Source: Malassezia japonica (lineage: Eukaryota; Basidiomycota; Malasseziomycetes; Malasseziales; Malasseziaceae). From it: DNA of 64,000 nt. This document shows, one piece after another, positions 1 through 12,200 of this stretch. The stretch lies in the NCBI RefSeq assembly GCF_029542785.1, contig NC_083373.1:310001-374000 (forward strand), written 5' to 3'. The number at the start of each line of letters is the position of its first letter. Position 1 is the first letter of the stretch. Below the pieces are notes generated by a model. That model made no database searches. It had not been told where the DNA came from and saw only the letters and a list, made by a program, of their open reading frames with translations. Both the position numbers and the translations under genes were made by a program.

Positions 1-3000
1 AGCGCAGGCAAGACCGTGAAGAAGGCCACCTGCGAGTACCGCTCCTCCGCCACATTTTTGGAGCCCCACCAGTAGGCGAAGCCATAAATAAAGTAGGAAA
101 TGCTCAAGGAAATCGCAAGGAACACGTTGCCAATAACAATGTAGCGCATGCTCTCGTGGTAGGGCTTCTCGAGGGCATGGTGGAAGAGCTGCAGCACGTC
201 TTCTTCGCGACGCAGCGCGGCAACCGTCTGGATCGACGATGCGGCATTCACAGCAATGGCCGTCGACTTGGCATATACCGTCTCGTGCCTGCGCTGAAAT
301 TCGGCCAGAATTTTCAAGCGCAAATAGCCCGAGAGAATTAGGATCGGGACCGTGGCAAGGATAACAATCGCAATACGCCATGCAACGGCGTGTGCGAGCA
401 CAATGCCCGCGATCAAGTTCACAAGGATGCTCGCGATCGTGCCGATGACGGTGCCCGTCAGGCCGCCGAGATTGCTCGTGTCTGCGACAAGGTTCGCGAT
501 GAGCGTCGAGGGCGTCGCATGCCGCGATTCGTACCACGCGAGACGCTGCACAGCAAGCACTTCAACAATACGCCGACGCACACGGAGCAGAAGCGATTCG
601 GCCACTAGACCGAGCGCCGTGCCACTCACAAAGTACGCTACCAATTCAATCAAGGCAAGAATGAAAAAGAAAAGCGCAAACAAATCGGCCTGGGACTTGA
701 CATGGTCCACCGGCTGGCAGGGATTAAGGGCCTGGACGACGTGGCCAAAGAGCACGGCCTCGCCGGAGTACGCACCGCCAATCACAGCGCTCGCGCAGAG
801 GCCAATAATCCACAGCGGCCACGACGGCGCAGTCCATTGCCCGAGACGACGCAGCGTCTTGCTGTGTGACAGCTGAGGAACGAGCGTCTCAGGCTTGACT
901 GCAGGCGCACGGTCCTCTTCGGCCTCGGCCTCGGCGCGGGCGGCGCCAAAGGTTGTCACCGGCATCTCTTTCTCGCCAAGATAGACGCCTTTTTCCGGCA
1001 CCTCGTGTTCCTCGGGCTCGTGGCAGGACGAGGGTTCGCTCGTCGGTTCGTCGAGCTGGGCAGTAGCAAGCGCAGCATAGTGCCCGTCGAGCGCAAGGAG
1101 CTCGGCGTGCGTACCTTGCTCGACGACCTTGCCTTGGGCCATGACAATGATGCGATCGTAATGTTTGATCGTCGCAAGACGGTGTGCGATCGCAATGGTC
1201 GTGCGCGGCTCTTCCATGCCGTCGAGCGCTGCCTGCACGGCGAGTTCGCTGTGCGAGTCGAGTGCGGCGGTCGCCTCGTCAAGCACAAGCACCTTGGGCT
1301 TCTTCACAACAGCGCGCGCTAGGGCGATGCGCTGCTTCTGGCCGCCCGACAGCGTGTTCGCCGCATGGCCGACCGCCGTGCGGTAGGACGCCGGCAGGGT
1401 CTCGATGAACGTATGAGCATGTGCGGCCTTGGCGGCCTCTTCGACCAAGCGCACAACCTCGTTGAGAGCACCCTTGTGCTCCTCTGGGGCGTCTGCCAGC
1501 CAGTTTTCCTTGAGTGGCTCGTGCAGTGCGTGCCGCGAGAGGAAAAGGAGCGCATCTTGGAGGTGGGGATGCCGCGGGCTCTGCAAGAGGCCATGCGCGA
1601 TATTTTCCAGGACCGAGCAGTCAGACAGCACAGCATCCTGGCCGACATAGCCGAGTTGCGAGCGCAGCCACTGAATGTTCAGCTTCTGCAAAGGCGTGCC
1701 ATCGTGCAATGCAATTTCGCCGCTGAGCGGGTCGTAAAACCGGTGCAAGAGGGCAGCGACGGTGCTCTTTCCGCTGCCGCTTGCACCACAAATACCGACG
1801 CGTTCGCCGGGCTGGATGGTGAGTGTAGCGTCGGTGAGGACATGGCTTTCGGGTCGTGCGGGGTATGCGAAAGTAACGTCCTTCAGCGTAAAGCCAAGCA
1901 GCGGCGCGTCGCGCACCTCGCCTTTGCTGCTGCTTGCATCGATCGCAGACGCGTGCTCAATAACGGAAAAGAGCCGCTGGCCCGCGCCGCCTGCGGACGA
2001 AAACGCCTGCAGATAGGGCGCGATCTGTCCGACGACGAATGACGCGTCCAGCAGCAAAAAGATGACGGTGTACACGGATCCGACCGTGTCATCTGCATTG
2101 ACATTGGGGTCGACCATGTTGCCAGCGACCATGCGCGAGCCGCTGTGGAATGCGAGGGCATTTGCGCTGTATGCGACAAAGAAGAGGGCGCCGAGCATCG
2201 TCGCAGCACTCAGTGCGCGGTGGATGCCGCTGACGCGTGCGCGCCGCAGGTAGGCATTGTACACAGTCTGCAGCGGCTTCAAGGCCTCAAACGCCTGGAC
2301 GACACGTAGGTGCGTCATAATCTCGGTCGCGAGGCCCGTCGCCTCGGACAGCTGCTCTGAGGACCGCGCGGTAAACTTGGACCCAAAGTGGGCGCCGATG
2401 AGCGACACGAGGAGCAGTGCCGGCACGAGCGACACGAGCTCTGCGGCGAGCACGGGCAGGAGCCAGAACGACACTGCGTACGAGGTGGCAAAGTAGGCGA
2501 GCGACGCAATGAGAATGCCCACTTTCTCGCTTGTGCCGTTTTGTACCGACAACAGGTCGCCGCTGAGGTGCGTGCTGACCGCGCCTGGCGTGAGGCGGTC
2601 AAAAAACGTCATGTCCTGCGCAAGAAGCGAGCGCACATATGACTCGCGCATGCGCCGCACGATGCGCTCGCCGAGCGCCGACCAGCAGCTCGTATAGATC
2701 CACACAAGAGCAAAGTTGGCGGCTGCGACAGCGACAATGAGAATGACATGCTCTGCGACCAGCTCGAGGAAGTGGCTCGTGTCGTGTGGCATGCCTGCAT
2801 CGCACGATGCCTGGTTGAACTGGTTCAGCATCTTGCCGAACATGACGCCAATTACAGGCAGCGGCACGCCGGCAGCGATCGCGGCGACCGTGCCGACGAG
2901 AAGGTAGGCATAATCGACCTTTCCCATGCCCCGGAAGAGATGGAAATAGTTTCCAGACGATTCTCGGGTCGGCTTATTGTCGGAGCACCATCTCCGGCAT

Positions 3001-3041
3001 CGCTCATACACTGTCATTGTCTCCTTCGCCTCCTCGTCCAT
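1..3041 (-). CDS. ABC-B (MDR/P-glycoprotein type) exporter, C-terminal part beyond the left edge
   Basis: One uninterrupted reading frame runs from the ATG at 3041 off the left edge (1013 codons visible). Residues about 45-350 are the first membrane domain. Walker A (GASGSGKST) is near residue 420, the signature LSGGQKQRIALARA near 564 and Walker B (VLVLDEATAALDS) near 590. A charged Glu-rich linker follows, and a second membrane domain starts near residue 735. The second nucleotide-binding domain lies outside the window. This half-duplicated layout is the fungal full-length ABC-B family, whose members export peptides, drugs or pheromones. The gene is divergent from the NRPS and shares a 239-bp promoter with it, so export of the NRPS product or of a related compound is a reasonable inference, not something the sequence proves. 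A Ste6-type pheromone exporter or Pmd1-type drug pump remains possible. Confidence 0.9.
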   Translation of the reverse strand, partial: MDEEAKETMTVYERCRRWCSDNKPTRESSGNYFHLFRGMGKVDYAYLLVGTVAAIAAGVPLPVIGVMFGKMLNQFNQASCDAGMPHDTSHFLELVAEHVILIVAVAAANFALVWIYTSCWSALGERIVRRMRESYVRSLLAQDMTFFDRLTPGAVSTHLSGDLLSVQNGTSEKVGILIASLAYFATSYAVSFWLLPVLAAELVSLVPALLLVSLIGAHFGSKFTARSSEQLSEATGLATEIMTHLRVVQAFEALKPLQTVYNAYLRRARVSGIHRALSAATMLGALFFVAYSANALAFHSGSRMVAGNMVDPNVNADDTVGSVYTVIFLLLDASFVVGQIAPYLQAFSSAGGAGQRLFSVIEHASAIDASSSKGEVRDAPLLGFTLKDVTFAYPARPESHVLTDATLTIQPGERVGICGASGSGKSTVAALLHRFYDPLSGEIALHDGTPLQKLNIQWLRSQLGYVGQDAVLSDCSVLENIAHGLLQSPRHPHLQDALLFLSRHALHEPLKENWLADAPEEHKGALNEVVRLVEEAAKAAHAHTFIETLPASYRTAVGHAANTLSGGQKQRIALARAVVKKPKVLVLDEATAALDSHSELAVQAALDGMEEPRTTIAIAHRLATIKHYDRIIVMAQGKVVEQGTHAELLALDGHYAALATAQLDEPTSEPSSCHEPEEHEVPEKGVYLGEKEMPVTTFGAARAEAEAEEDRAPAVKPETLVPQLSHSKTLRRLGQWTAPSWPLWIIGLCASAVIGGAYSGEAVLFGHVVQALNPCQPVDHVKSQADLFALFFFILALIELVAYFVSGTALGLVAESLLLRVRRRIVEVLAVQRLAWYESRHATPSTLIANLVADTSNLGGLTGTVIGTIASILVNLIAGIVLAHAVAWRIAIVILATVPILILSGYLRLKILAEFQRRHETVYAKSTAIAVNAASSIQTVAALRREEDVLQLFHHALEKPYHESMRYIVIGNVFLAISLSISYFIYGFAYWWGSKNVAEERYSQVAFFTVLPA

Positions 3042-3280
3042 GCTGGACGAGACGGCAGCAAGAACAATTTTCCCCCACGTGGGTACGCCAAGATTATCAG
3101 ACAAGATCGGCGCCCTGCTCGCTTCACGCGGCCCCGGCGAATCAGCAGATCGGCGAATCGGCGCCCGGCGTGCCGCTCGTCCCTCTGCGTACCCTGTTCG
3201 CCAGTGCACGGTCCTCGGCCGAGGCAGATCGATACGAAAGAAGTCTCAACCTTCGCACGGCGCAGGTCTTGGCAAGCGAC
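3042..3280. promoter_or_regulatory. Shared divergent promoter of the ABC exporter and the NRPS
   Basis: These 239 bp separate the two opposed ATGs (3041 minus, 3281 plus). They contain a GATA element at 3094-3102 and a palindromic CCCACGTGGG at 3074-3083. The open NRPS frame continues upstream across this region to a TTG, but the first in-frame ATG is at 3281, so the upstream stretch is read here as promoter and 5' UTR. Confidence 0.6.
3094..3102 (-). promoter_or_regulatory. GATA-type iron-response element candidate
   Basis: On the minus strand this reads GTCTGATAA, which matches the fungal siderophore-repressor consensus ATCWGATAA (SreA/Urbs1/Sre1 family) at 8 of 9 positions and contains the full core TGATAA. 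It sits between two genes expected to be iron-repressed. A similar element precedes the siderophore transporter at 56686. Confidence 0.55.
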
Positions 3281-6200
3281 ATGGATCGCGCGCCATTCCC
3301 AGACGTCTCGGGCCTGCGCGTACGTGCTAGAGCCCGCGAGGAGTTTGGGCGAGCTCGTAGCCACACGACGCTCGCAGCGCAGGTGCGCTGCAAAGACCTC
3401 GACGCGGCTGAAGCACGATGCGGAGCGCGTCAGGGCAGCCTGCTGTGCGCTGCGTGGGGCTATATCCTGCATGCGTATCTCTTGCACGAGTGCGAGCTGG
3501 TGGCGTTTGACTGGGTGGCCCACCAAAAGGCCAGTATCACTGTAGGCGAGGCCAACACGGCCGACGACGCCATTTCGGCTGTCGCAGCGCAGCTCGACGG
3601 CACGCTCGAGCGCGCAGTTGGGCCGTGTGCTATGGTGTACCGCCCCGACCTCGACGTGGAAGAGGCAGTTGCATACGCCAAGGACCAACTTGACGAATCC
3701 GTGACGATTGCCCTCCTCGCGCACGGACGCGCTGAAAATATAGGCCTGTCGATTCTCGCATCGCCGTCTGTGCACGTCGAGGGATCGGCACAGATGATGC
3801 TCGCCCAGGTGCACGCCGTTGTCCGTGCACTGATCCGCAACGATCCGCTAGAGAACGCGCTCGACTCGCTCACCTACTCGAGCTTGACCAACCCGCATCC
3901 CATTTTACTCGAAACCGACATGGGCAAAGGCGGCGCTGCAGCCGAGCGCCTTGAAGACCAGTTTGCACGCCGCGTCGCATCGATCCCTTCGGCTATTGCA
4001 CTGGCGTGCTGCACGTCGCTGAGCCCCACACACATCGAGGAATGGAGCTACGCGCGGCTGAATGAGCGCGCCGAAGCCATCGCATCGCACCTCTGGACGC
4101 TGGGCGTGGGCTACGCATGCCCAGACGACGAAGACGACGAGATTGTGGCAATGTGCATGCCTAAATCGCTCGACATGTACGCCGCGATCCTCGGTGTGCT
4201 CAAAGCCGGCGCCGCTTGGTGCCCGATCGACGAAGCATGGCCGGCACAGCGCCAAGAGGCGCTCCTGGCCAAGTCGCGTGCCAAGGTCGTGCTTGCGGCA
4301 GGCGACGGTGCCAAGGCCGTCGAGAGCTGTGCGCCACAAGGTATGCGCATTGTCCATATCGATGCGCTGCCGAGCACACGCGCACCAAAGCCGACGCCGA
4401 GTGCGTTCCGCCAGTCGCCTGACCGACTCGCCTACAAGATCTGGACGAGTGGCACGACGGGCCTGCCCAAGGCGGTCGGTATCGAGCACCGCGCAGCTGT
4501 GCAGGGAATGCGTGCGCTCCAGGCAGCTGTCCCGACGACGTTCGACACGCCGCAGCCGGGCCAAGTACGCTTCCTGCAGTTTGCAGCGTACGTCTTTGAC
4601 TTGTCCATCTTTGACATCTTTTACGCGTGGGGCCATGCCGGCACAGTGTGTTTTGCGCCGCTGCACCTCCTCCTCGGCCACCTTGCACCTGTCGCACGCG
4701 CACTCGAGGCGACGCATGCCCTCTTTACGCCGGCAGTCTCTGCGATGGTGCCCCGCCGCGCGATTCCTTCGATGCGCATGGTCATCAACGGCGGCGAAAA
4801 GCTGTCGCAGGCCGTCGCCGAAGAGTGGACACAGGACTGTGGGCTTGTGAATATCTATGGACCTGCCGAGGCAACGCTCTCGCTCACGATGCACACCGTG
4901 ACGCCGGAGGACATGTTCAAAGCGCACAATATCGGCTGGACCTTTGACACGGCGCTCACTGTCATTGTCGACAAGAACGGCCGTGTGGCGCCGCGCGGCG
5001 CGATCGGCGAGCTGCTCCTTGGTGGGCCCCAACTCGCTCGAGGATACATCGGCGACGAGGACAAGACACGCGACAAGTTTGTACAGCACCCCACCTTGGG
5101 GCGTGTCTACCACACTGGCGACCTCGTCCGCTGCTTGTGGGACGGGCAGTATGAGTACCTCGGGCGCAACGACGACCAGGTCAAAATCAACGGTGTGCGT
5201 ATCGAGCTCCTGGAGATCAATGCCGCAGTCAAGGCGGGCGATCAGCGCGTGCGCGACGCGGACACGGTGGCGCTGCCGGCGCCGCAGGACGACGAGCCGC
5301 CGCGCATCGTCAGCTTTGTCGTGTCGCGCGAAGAGCCCACGAGCACCGAGGTCCTGCGCACCGATGCAGGTGCCATTGAGCTCGCCGCGTCCTTGCGCAA
5401 AAATGTGCAGGCGCTCCTGCCGTCGTACATGGTCCCGAATCACTTTATTGTGCTGCATGCGTTTCCCCGGACATCGTCTGCGAAGATTGACCGTGTGGCG
5501 ATTCGCAAGGCATACGACCAGCTCGACCTTGTGGACTGGGAAGCGAAGCAGGCCGGCGGCGGCGATGCAGAGTCCGACGCAGTGGTCATGGCGCATCCTC
5601 TCGCGAATGCCATGCAGGGCCTCATCGTGGACATGTGCGCAGTGCGCCCGGACCAGATCACGGCACATGTGCCGTTCGCCGCGCTGGGCGTCAACTCGGT
5701 CAAGGCGATGGCGATTGCCGCCAAGCTCAGCGAGCGTGGCTACGCCATTGGCGCGGCCGACCTCGTGCGCCACGACAGCATGTCCAAGCTGGTCGAGGCA
5801 TCTGCGCACGCCGAGGCGAACGCGAATGTGCGTGCAACGCAGCTTGCAAGTCGCCGCCGGGCCTTTACCGAAGCCTACGGCCGCGACGGCGCCGAGGTCG
5901 TGCCGATCACATCGCTGCAACAGAGCATGCTGCTCGAGACGCAGGTCAATGCGCAGCAGTACTGGCTGCACCGCGTCGTCGCACTGCGCCAGCCGATTCC
6001 GCTGGATAGCGTGCGCGACGCGTTCCAAAAGGTCACCGACTCTTTCGAGTGCCTGCGTATGGGCTTTGTACCGGTGCGCGGCAGCGATGCGGCGTACGCG
6101 CCACTGTACGTCGGCCTGCTCTATGCCTCGAGCACGCCCGACGTGCGCGAAGTGTCGTTCAGCGGCCTGGCCAAGGACGCCTTGCCGGCGATGCAGCAGA

Positions 6201-9200
6201 CGTACAACCCGAGCGACGCGACACCGCCCGTGCACGCCGTGCTTCTGCACGCCTCGGACGGCGACTTTTTTGTGCTTGTCTTGCACCATGCCGTGTACGA
6301 CGGCGAGACGCTCGATCTCATCCTCGATTCGTTCGACGCCGCGCTCAGCAAGGAGACGATGCAGACCGCGCCGTTCACGTCGGCGCTCGCCGACCTCATT
6401 CCGATCGACGAAACCGAGGAAGAGACGTCGCTCAAGGTGTGGACCGATGCACTGAGCACGTACCCCCGCGGCCACCGTATCGCATTCCCTTCCCTTGCTG
6501 GGCCCGAACCCGGCGATGTGATGCGCCGTACGACGCATGTCGCGCAGCTACCCTTCTCAGCGCTCGAGGCGGCGGCCGTGGCCTTGCAGACATCGGTCCG
6601 CCCCATCGCCCAAGTGGCTTGGGCGCGTGTGCTCAGCGCGTACATGGACACAGACAAGATCCTGCTGGGCGATGCCATGTCGCTGCGCAGTGCTCAGCCG
6701 CACTATGCTACGGTCGGTGGACCGCTCCTTGCGACGCTCGCCGTGCCGGTAGACCTGAATGCGTCGGCCGCGACGTGCATTCAGCAGGTGCACCAGTTCC
6801 AGACGCGCGTGATGGACTATGCACACGTTCCGCTGTCATACGTTCGCAAGCAGCTCCAGGTGCCGAGCGACCGTCCCCTGTTCGAGAGCTTGTTCTTGCT
6901 CGAAGCTGAAGTTGGCGCTCGCCGGTCCTCTGCCCTCGACCGCACGCAAGAGGTGGATCTCGGAATTGCCGTTGAGCACGCGCTTGCGCTGGAAGTGCGT
7001 GTACAGCTCGACGGACAAGTGCATCTCGTGCTCAACTGGCACACGGCACAGCTGTCGGAGGCGTACGCAGACCTGCTCTTGCGTCAGGTCGACGCGATGC
7101 TCGCCGCGTACGTCGCCGAGCCGAACGTACCGGCCATGGCCCTGCCGCAGCTGCCGACAGCGCTTCTTGCCGCGCCTCCGATGCGCGCGGCCGTGGCCTC
7201 GCCGACGCCGTTGGAGCAGCTGGCCTACTATGCTAAGCACACGCCCGGAGCGATTGCCGTTGAGTTTATGCACGACCTCGCCGCCGGCTCGACCCGCACA
7301 ACGTGCACATACGCTAGCCTGTACAAGGAGAGCGTGCGGGTCGCTTCGGCAATTGCCGCACGGACACCGAGTAATGCAGTGGTCGCTGTGGCGCTCGCGC
7401 GCAGCGTCGATACCTATATTGCCTTGCTGGGCATTCTGCTGAGCGGACGCACCTACCTCCCGCTCGACGAGTCGCTGCCGGACGCTAGGCGTGCGCAGCT
7501 CATTGCCGACAGCGGAAGTGCGCTGGTGATTGGCGAGGGAGGTGTTCCTCTTGCAGAGCTCGACGGCGAGGGCGACGTGCCTCGGCCGCACGATGCCGAC
7601 GCCGCCTACCTCTTGTACACGTCCGGAAGCACGGGAAAGCCCAAGGGGTGTCTCTTGAGCCACGCCAACCTCAACGCGGCCATCGCCAACTTCCACGCAC
7701 GCTTCGAGTCGGCTAAGGAGGGCACGCTCCGTCACGCGCGGTTCTTCGCTCGCAGTGCCGAAGCGTTCGACGTGCACCTGCTCGAGGCGCTCCTGCCGTT
7801 GTTGGTCGGCGCGACGATTGTGACGATGCCGCGCATGCTGCTGATGAACGACCTGGGCGCCGCAATGGCCGCGAGCCAAGTGACGCACGCATGTGTCGTC
7901 CCGTCGCTCTTCACTACGCGCGGCCGGCGTGTGCTCCCGTCGGACCTGCCTGCCCTGCGTCTTTTGGTCGTGGGTGGCGAAAAGATTGACGAGGCGATCC
8001 TTACGGCATGGGGCAAGGGGCCGATCCCGGTCCTCAATGCGTATGGCCCGACCGAGGCGACGATCGGTATTTCGTGTGCCAGCGTCACGAGTGCGTCGCT
8101 GACTTCGCAGATCGGTGAAGCGTTCTGGGGCAATCAGTACGTCATTCTTGCGGGTGAGGGACCGCTCGCTGAGCGGCGTGTCGCGATGCGCGGCGAGGCT
8201 GGCGAGCTGGTCATTGTCGGCTCGCACGTCGGTATGGGCTATCTTGGCGTGCCTGATGCGCCCGCCTTCTTTGCGCGTGATGGCCATGCGGCATATGCGA
8301 CGGGCGACCGTGCGCGTATCGGCCCTCATGGCGATGCCGAGTACCTTGGCCGTATCGGCACGTCGCAGGTCAAGGTGCGTGGTGCGCGCGTCGAGCTCGA
8401 CGAAGTCAACGCGGCCGTCGTGCGCCTTGCGCCGCAGTGCAATGCAGGCACCCATGCGACGACGCTCTTGCTGTCGCACCCCACGCACGCCGAGCCGCAT
8501 CTGGTTGCATTTGTTGCGCGTGACGCACTGCCCGAGTCAAACGTCGCTGTCGACGAAAATGGCTACGAGGCGGCACAGCAGCTGCACAATGTGCTGCGTG
8601 CCGAGCTGAGCACGTACATGGTCCCCAACGTGATTGTTCCGCTGCAGCACCTTCCCCTCGCGCGTGTCTCGGGCAAAGTAGACCGTGCCGCGCTCGGTGC
8701 GATGTATGCAAAGCAGTCGCTGGATTCGCTGCAGCAGACGGACGATACCCCGCCGACGACCGAGGCGGAGAAGCGCGTCGCCGAGGCGGCTGTGCAGATC
8801 CTTTCGCTGCGTGAGACTCCTGGTATCCATACGGATCTGTTTGGCCTCGGCCTCGACTCGCTACGCGCTGTGCGCCTGGTTTATATGCTCCAAGAGGGAG
8901 GCAGCGCCGTACCGCTTGCTTCGGTGCTGAGCCGCCCCACGATTGCTGGCATTGCTTCGCTGCTTGGCACGGCTGCAGAAAAATACGCCGTCGCCGATGT
9001 CTCGCAGGAAGCGCGCCGGGCCGTCAAAGAGCGCCATCTCGACACGGAGGATATTTTGCCGTGCGTTCCGCTGCAGACAGCGACGCTTGCACAGTCGCTC
9101 AGCGAGCCGGCCGAGCGTTTGTACGTCAATCACGTTCGCATCCCTGGCGGCTCGCTCGCACAATGGGCCACTGCGCTGCAGCGCCACCCCATCTACCGCA

Positions 9201-12200
9201 CGGTGTTTGTTCCAGTCGACGACGGCTTCGTGCAGGCAGTCCTCAAAGAGGCCAAGTACGGCACGAAATCCAGTGGCCCGTACACCGAGGAGGCGTGCAA
9301 CCGTGTCGCTGATGACATTCTCGCCTCGCTTGGTACGGCACCGCCTGTGCGTCTCACGCAATATGACGACGTGCTGTGTCTGACGATGCACCACGCCGTG
9401 TATGATGCTGCATCGTTTGCGATGCTCTGTGAAGAAGTCACGAGCGGCTCGCCTGGTGAGTCGACCTCCTACGCCTCGTTTGCGCGCCACGCAGCCGCGG
9501 TCGAGCAGCAGGCCACAGAGTACTGGGCGGGAGTGCTGGATGGCATGGTCGTTACGCCATGCCCGATGCTCCAAGGCGAGTACTCCGCAAAGAGCGCCCG
9601 CGCCGCCAGCGTGAGCCGCACGTTGGCGACGCCGCTTTCGCAGCTGCAGGCGAAAGCCAAAGAGACCGGTGTGTCGCTCCATGCGCTCTTCCTCTCGTCG
9701 TTCTGCTCGCTCCTCTCGCAGTACGTCGGCGAGGACGAAGTGACCCTTGGTCTCGTTCTCTCTGGCCGCATGGGCGATGCATCCCATGCGCGCGTCCACG
9801 GACCGTGCACGACCACAGTGCCGTTCCGCTGGCATGCAGGTCACCCCCTGAAAAAGACACACGATGCGCTCTACGAGATGCTGCCGTACCAGTTTGTGCG
9901 CCTCGCATCGGTTGCACGCGCGCTGCATCGCGAAGGCGCACTGTTCGATATCCTCTTTTCGTTCCTCCCTGAGCGCGGCGAGAGCCAGCTCGAGGACACG
10001 ATGGAGACTGGATACCCTCTTGCCCTCGAGGTGCAGACGGATGCTGGACGCGACGCGGTGGATCTGCATGTCGTGTTCGCAGAGAGCCGTCTGCCGAGGA
10101 AGCAAGCCGATCTGCTACTTGGCCAGCTTGGCGATGTGCTTGCACCGGCCAGCGACATGTCGCTGCGCTCTCTCGTGCACCCTGATCCGCTTGTTCCGGA
10201 CGAGGGGCAGTCGTTCCTCGCCATGTTTGCACAGCATGCGCGTGAGATGCCCGACGCCGATGCGATCACGTTTGCGACGTCGTTTGAGCCCTTCGAGGCG
10301 CAGACTCTGTCGTACGCCGAGCTCGACGCAAAGAGCACCGCGTACGCCAAGCACCTCGTGCAGCAGCCCGGCGAGGCCGTATACGTCCACCTCGCGCGTT
10401 CGATTGAAGTGTATGTTGTTCTCTTGGCGGTGTGGAAGGCGCACAAGACGTACGTCCCTCTCGACCCCACGCTCCCCATGGAGCGCCTCGCCTACATGGC
10501 GCAGACCGTCGGGGCCGGCACGCTCTTGTCGGAAGCACGCGACCTGGGTCCACTGAGCGCCTTGCCGAGACTGTCGCTGTCGGATCTGCAAAGTGACAGT
10601 GCCGCGACACTGCCGCCACCCGCGCTGTCTGCACCGGCCTACATTCTCTTTACGAGTGGCAGCACCGGCAAGCCGAAAGGCGTGCAGATTGGCCACAAGG
10701 CACTGGCTGCAGCCATTTTGTCGTGGCGCGATATGCTTCCGCACACGCCGGCGTCGCGCCTCTTGCAGCTCGCGTCGCCCGGCTTCGATGTGAGTCTCTT
10801 TGAGATCTGCCTGCCGCTCGCACTTGGCTTTGCGATCGGTAGTGCGCCCAAGGAGTTGCTCCTTACGGACCTGGAGCGTGCTTTCTGGGCGCTCAACATC
10901 ACTATGGCGGACCTGCCAGCGGCACTTGCCTCGCTCTTGCATCCTAGCCGCCTGCCAAAGCTCGAATGGCTGATGAGCGGTGGCGACGTGATCGACGAGC
11001 GTGTCGTACAGACGTGGGCGACGCCGCCGCAGCGCCTCATCAACGCCTACGGCCCGACCGAAGGCACGATCGGCAACACGCTCGGATTCATGGAGCCGGG
11101 TACGCGCCGCAGCGTCGTGGGCCAGGTGTACCCCGCCACGACGCTGCTGGTGCTTCCTGCGAACGAGTCCACGCCTGTGTACGCCGGCGCGATCGGCGAG
11201 CTGGTCGTCGCTGGACCCCAGGTCGCGGACGAGTATGTCGGCGCGCCGGACCTCACGGCGGCCAAGTTCCCAACGATCGACGGACGCCGCGTGTACCGCA
11301 CCGGTGACCGCGGCCGCCTCCTCTGCGATGGGCGCGTCGAGTGCCTGGGTCGTATGGAGCGTGGCCAAGTCAAAGTGAACGGCCAGCGTGTCGAGCTCGA
11401 AGAGATTGCGCACGAGCTGGCGCTCGAGGGTATCCAGGATGCTAATGTGCAGTACATTCAGCACCCGACGCACCCCAGCAAGCAGCTCGTTGCCTTCCTG
11501 GCGACGTCGGCTGCCGCGGCGCCGAGCGAGCTTGTCCTGCTGCCGGACGGTGCCGAGATCGCTGCAGGTGTTCTCCGCGGTGCCTCGCAGCGCCTGGCGC
11601 CGTACATGCTTCCCGCACAGACGCTAGTGTTGGGCCACGGTCTGCCGCTCACACCGAACAACAAGGTGGACGTCGCGCGGCTTGCGCAGTGGTACTTTGG
11701 CATGAGCGGGTCGGAGCTGCGTGCACTCCGCGGCGCACAGGCGCAGCAGCGCAGCGCTAATGCGCCGCCGACGCTGCCCGATGTGCTTGCGGCACTTGGC
11801 GGTATGCTCGAGGGCATGGACATTGACAGCGACGCGTCGTTTTATACACTCGGCCTCGATTCGCTGTCGGCGATCCGCTTGGTACGCATGCTGCGTGAGC
11901 GCGGCTATACCACGACCGTCGCCGAGCTTCTCCAGTGCGGCACGCCGTACCGCCTCGCCGAGCGCCTGGCCAAAGGCGCAGGCGAAGTGCACGATGTCGC
12001 CGACCTCGCCCTGCCCGACCGGCCCGCCTTTAGGGCTCTGCAGGCCAAGCTTCCTGCCGCGACGCTCGTCCCTGCGACGCCGCTGCAGAGCGGAATGCTT
12101 GCACAGACGGTCGCGAGCGATGGCGCGCTCTACGTGCACAAGCACACGCTGCAACTCGATGCTTCGGCGGATCAGATCAAGGAGGCATGGGCGCGCCTGG

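Noticed and set aside
3017..3280. Upstream extension of the NRPS frame
   Set aside because: It opens at TTG, overlaps the start of the ABC gene and carries no synthetase similarity. The first in-frame ATG is 3281.
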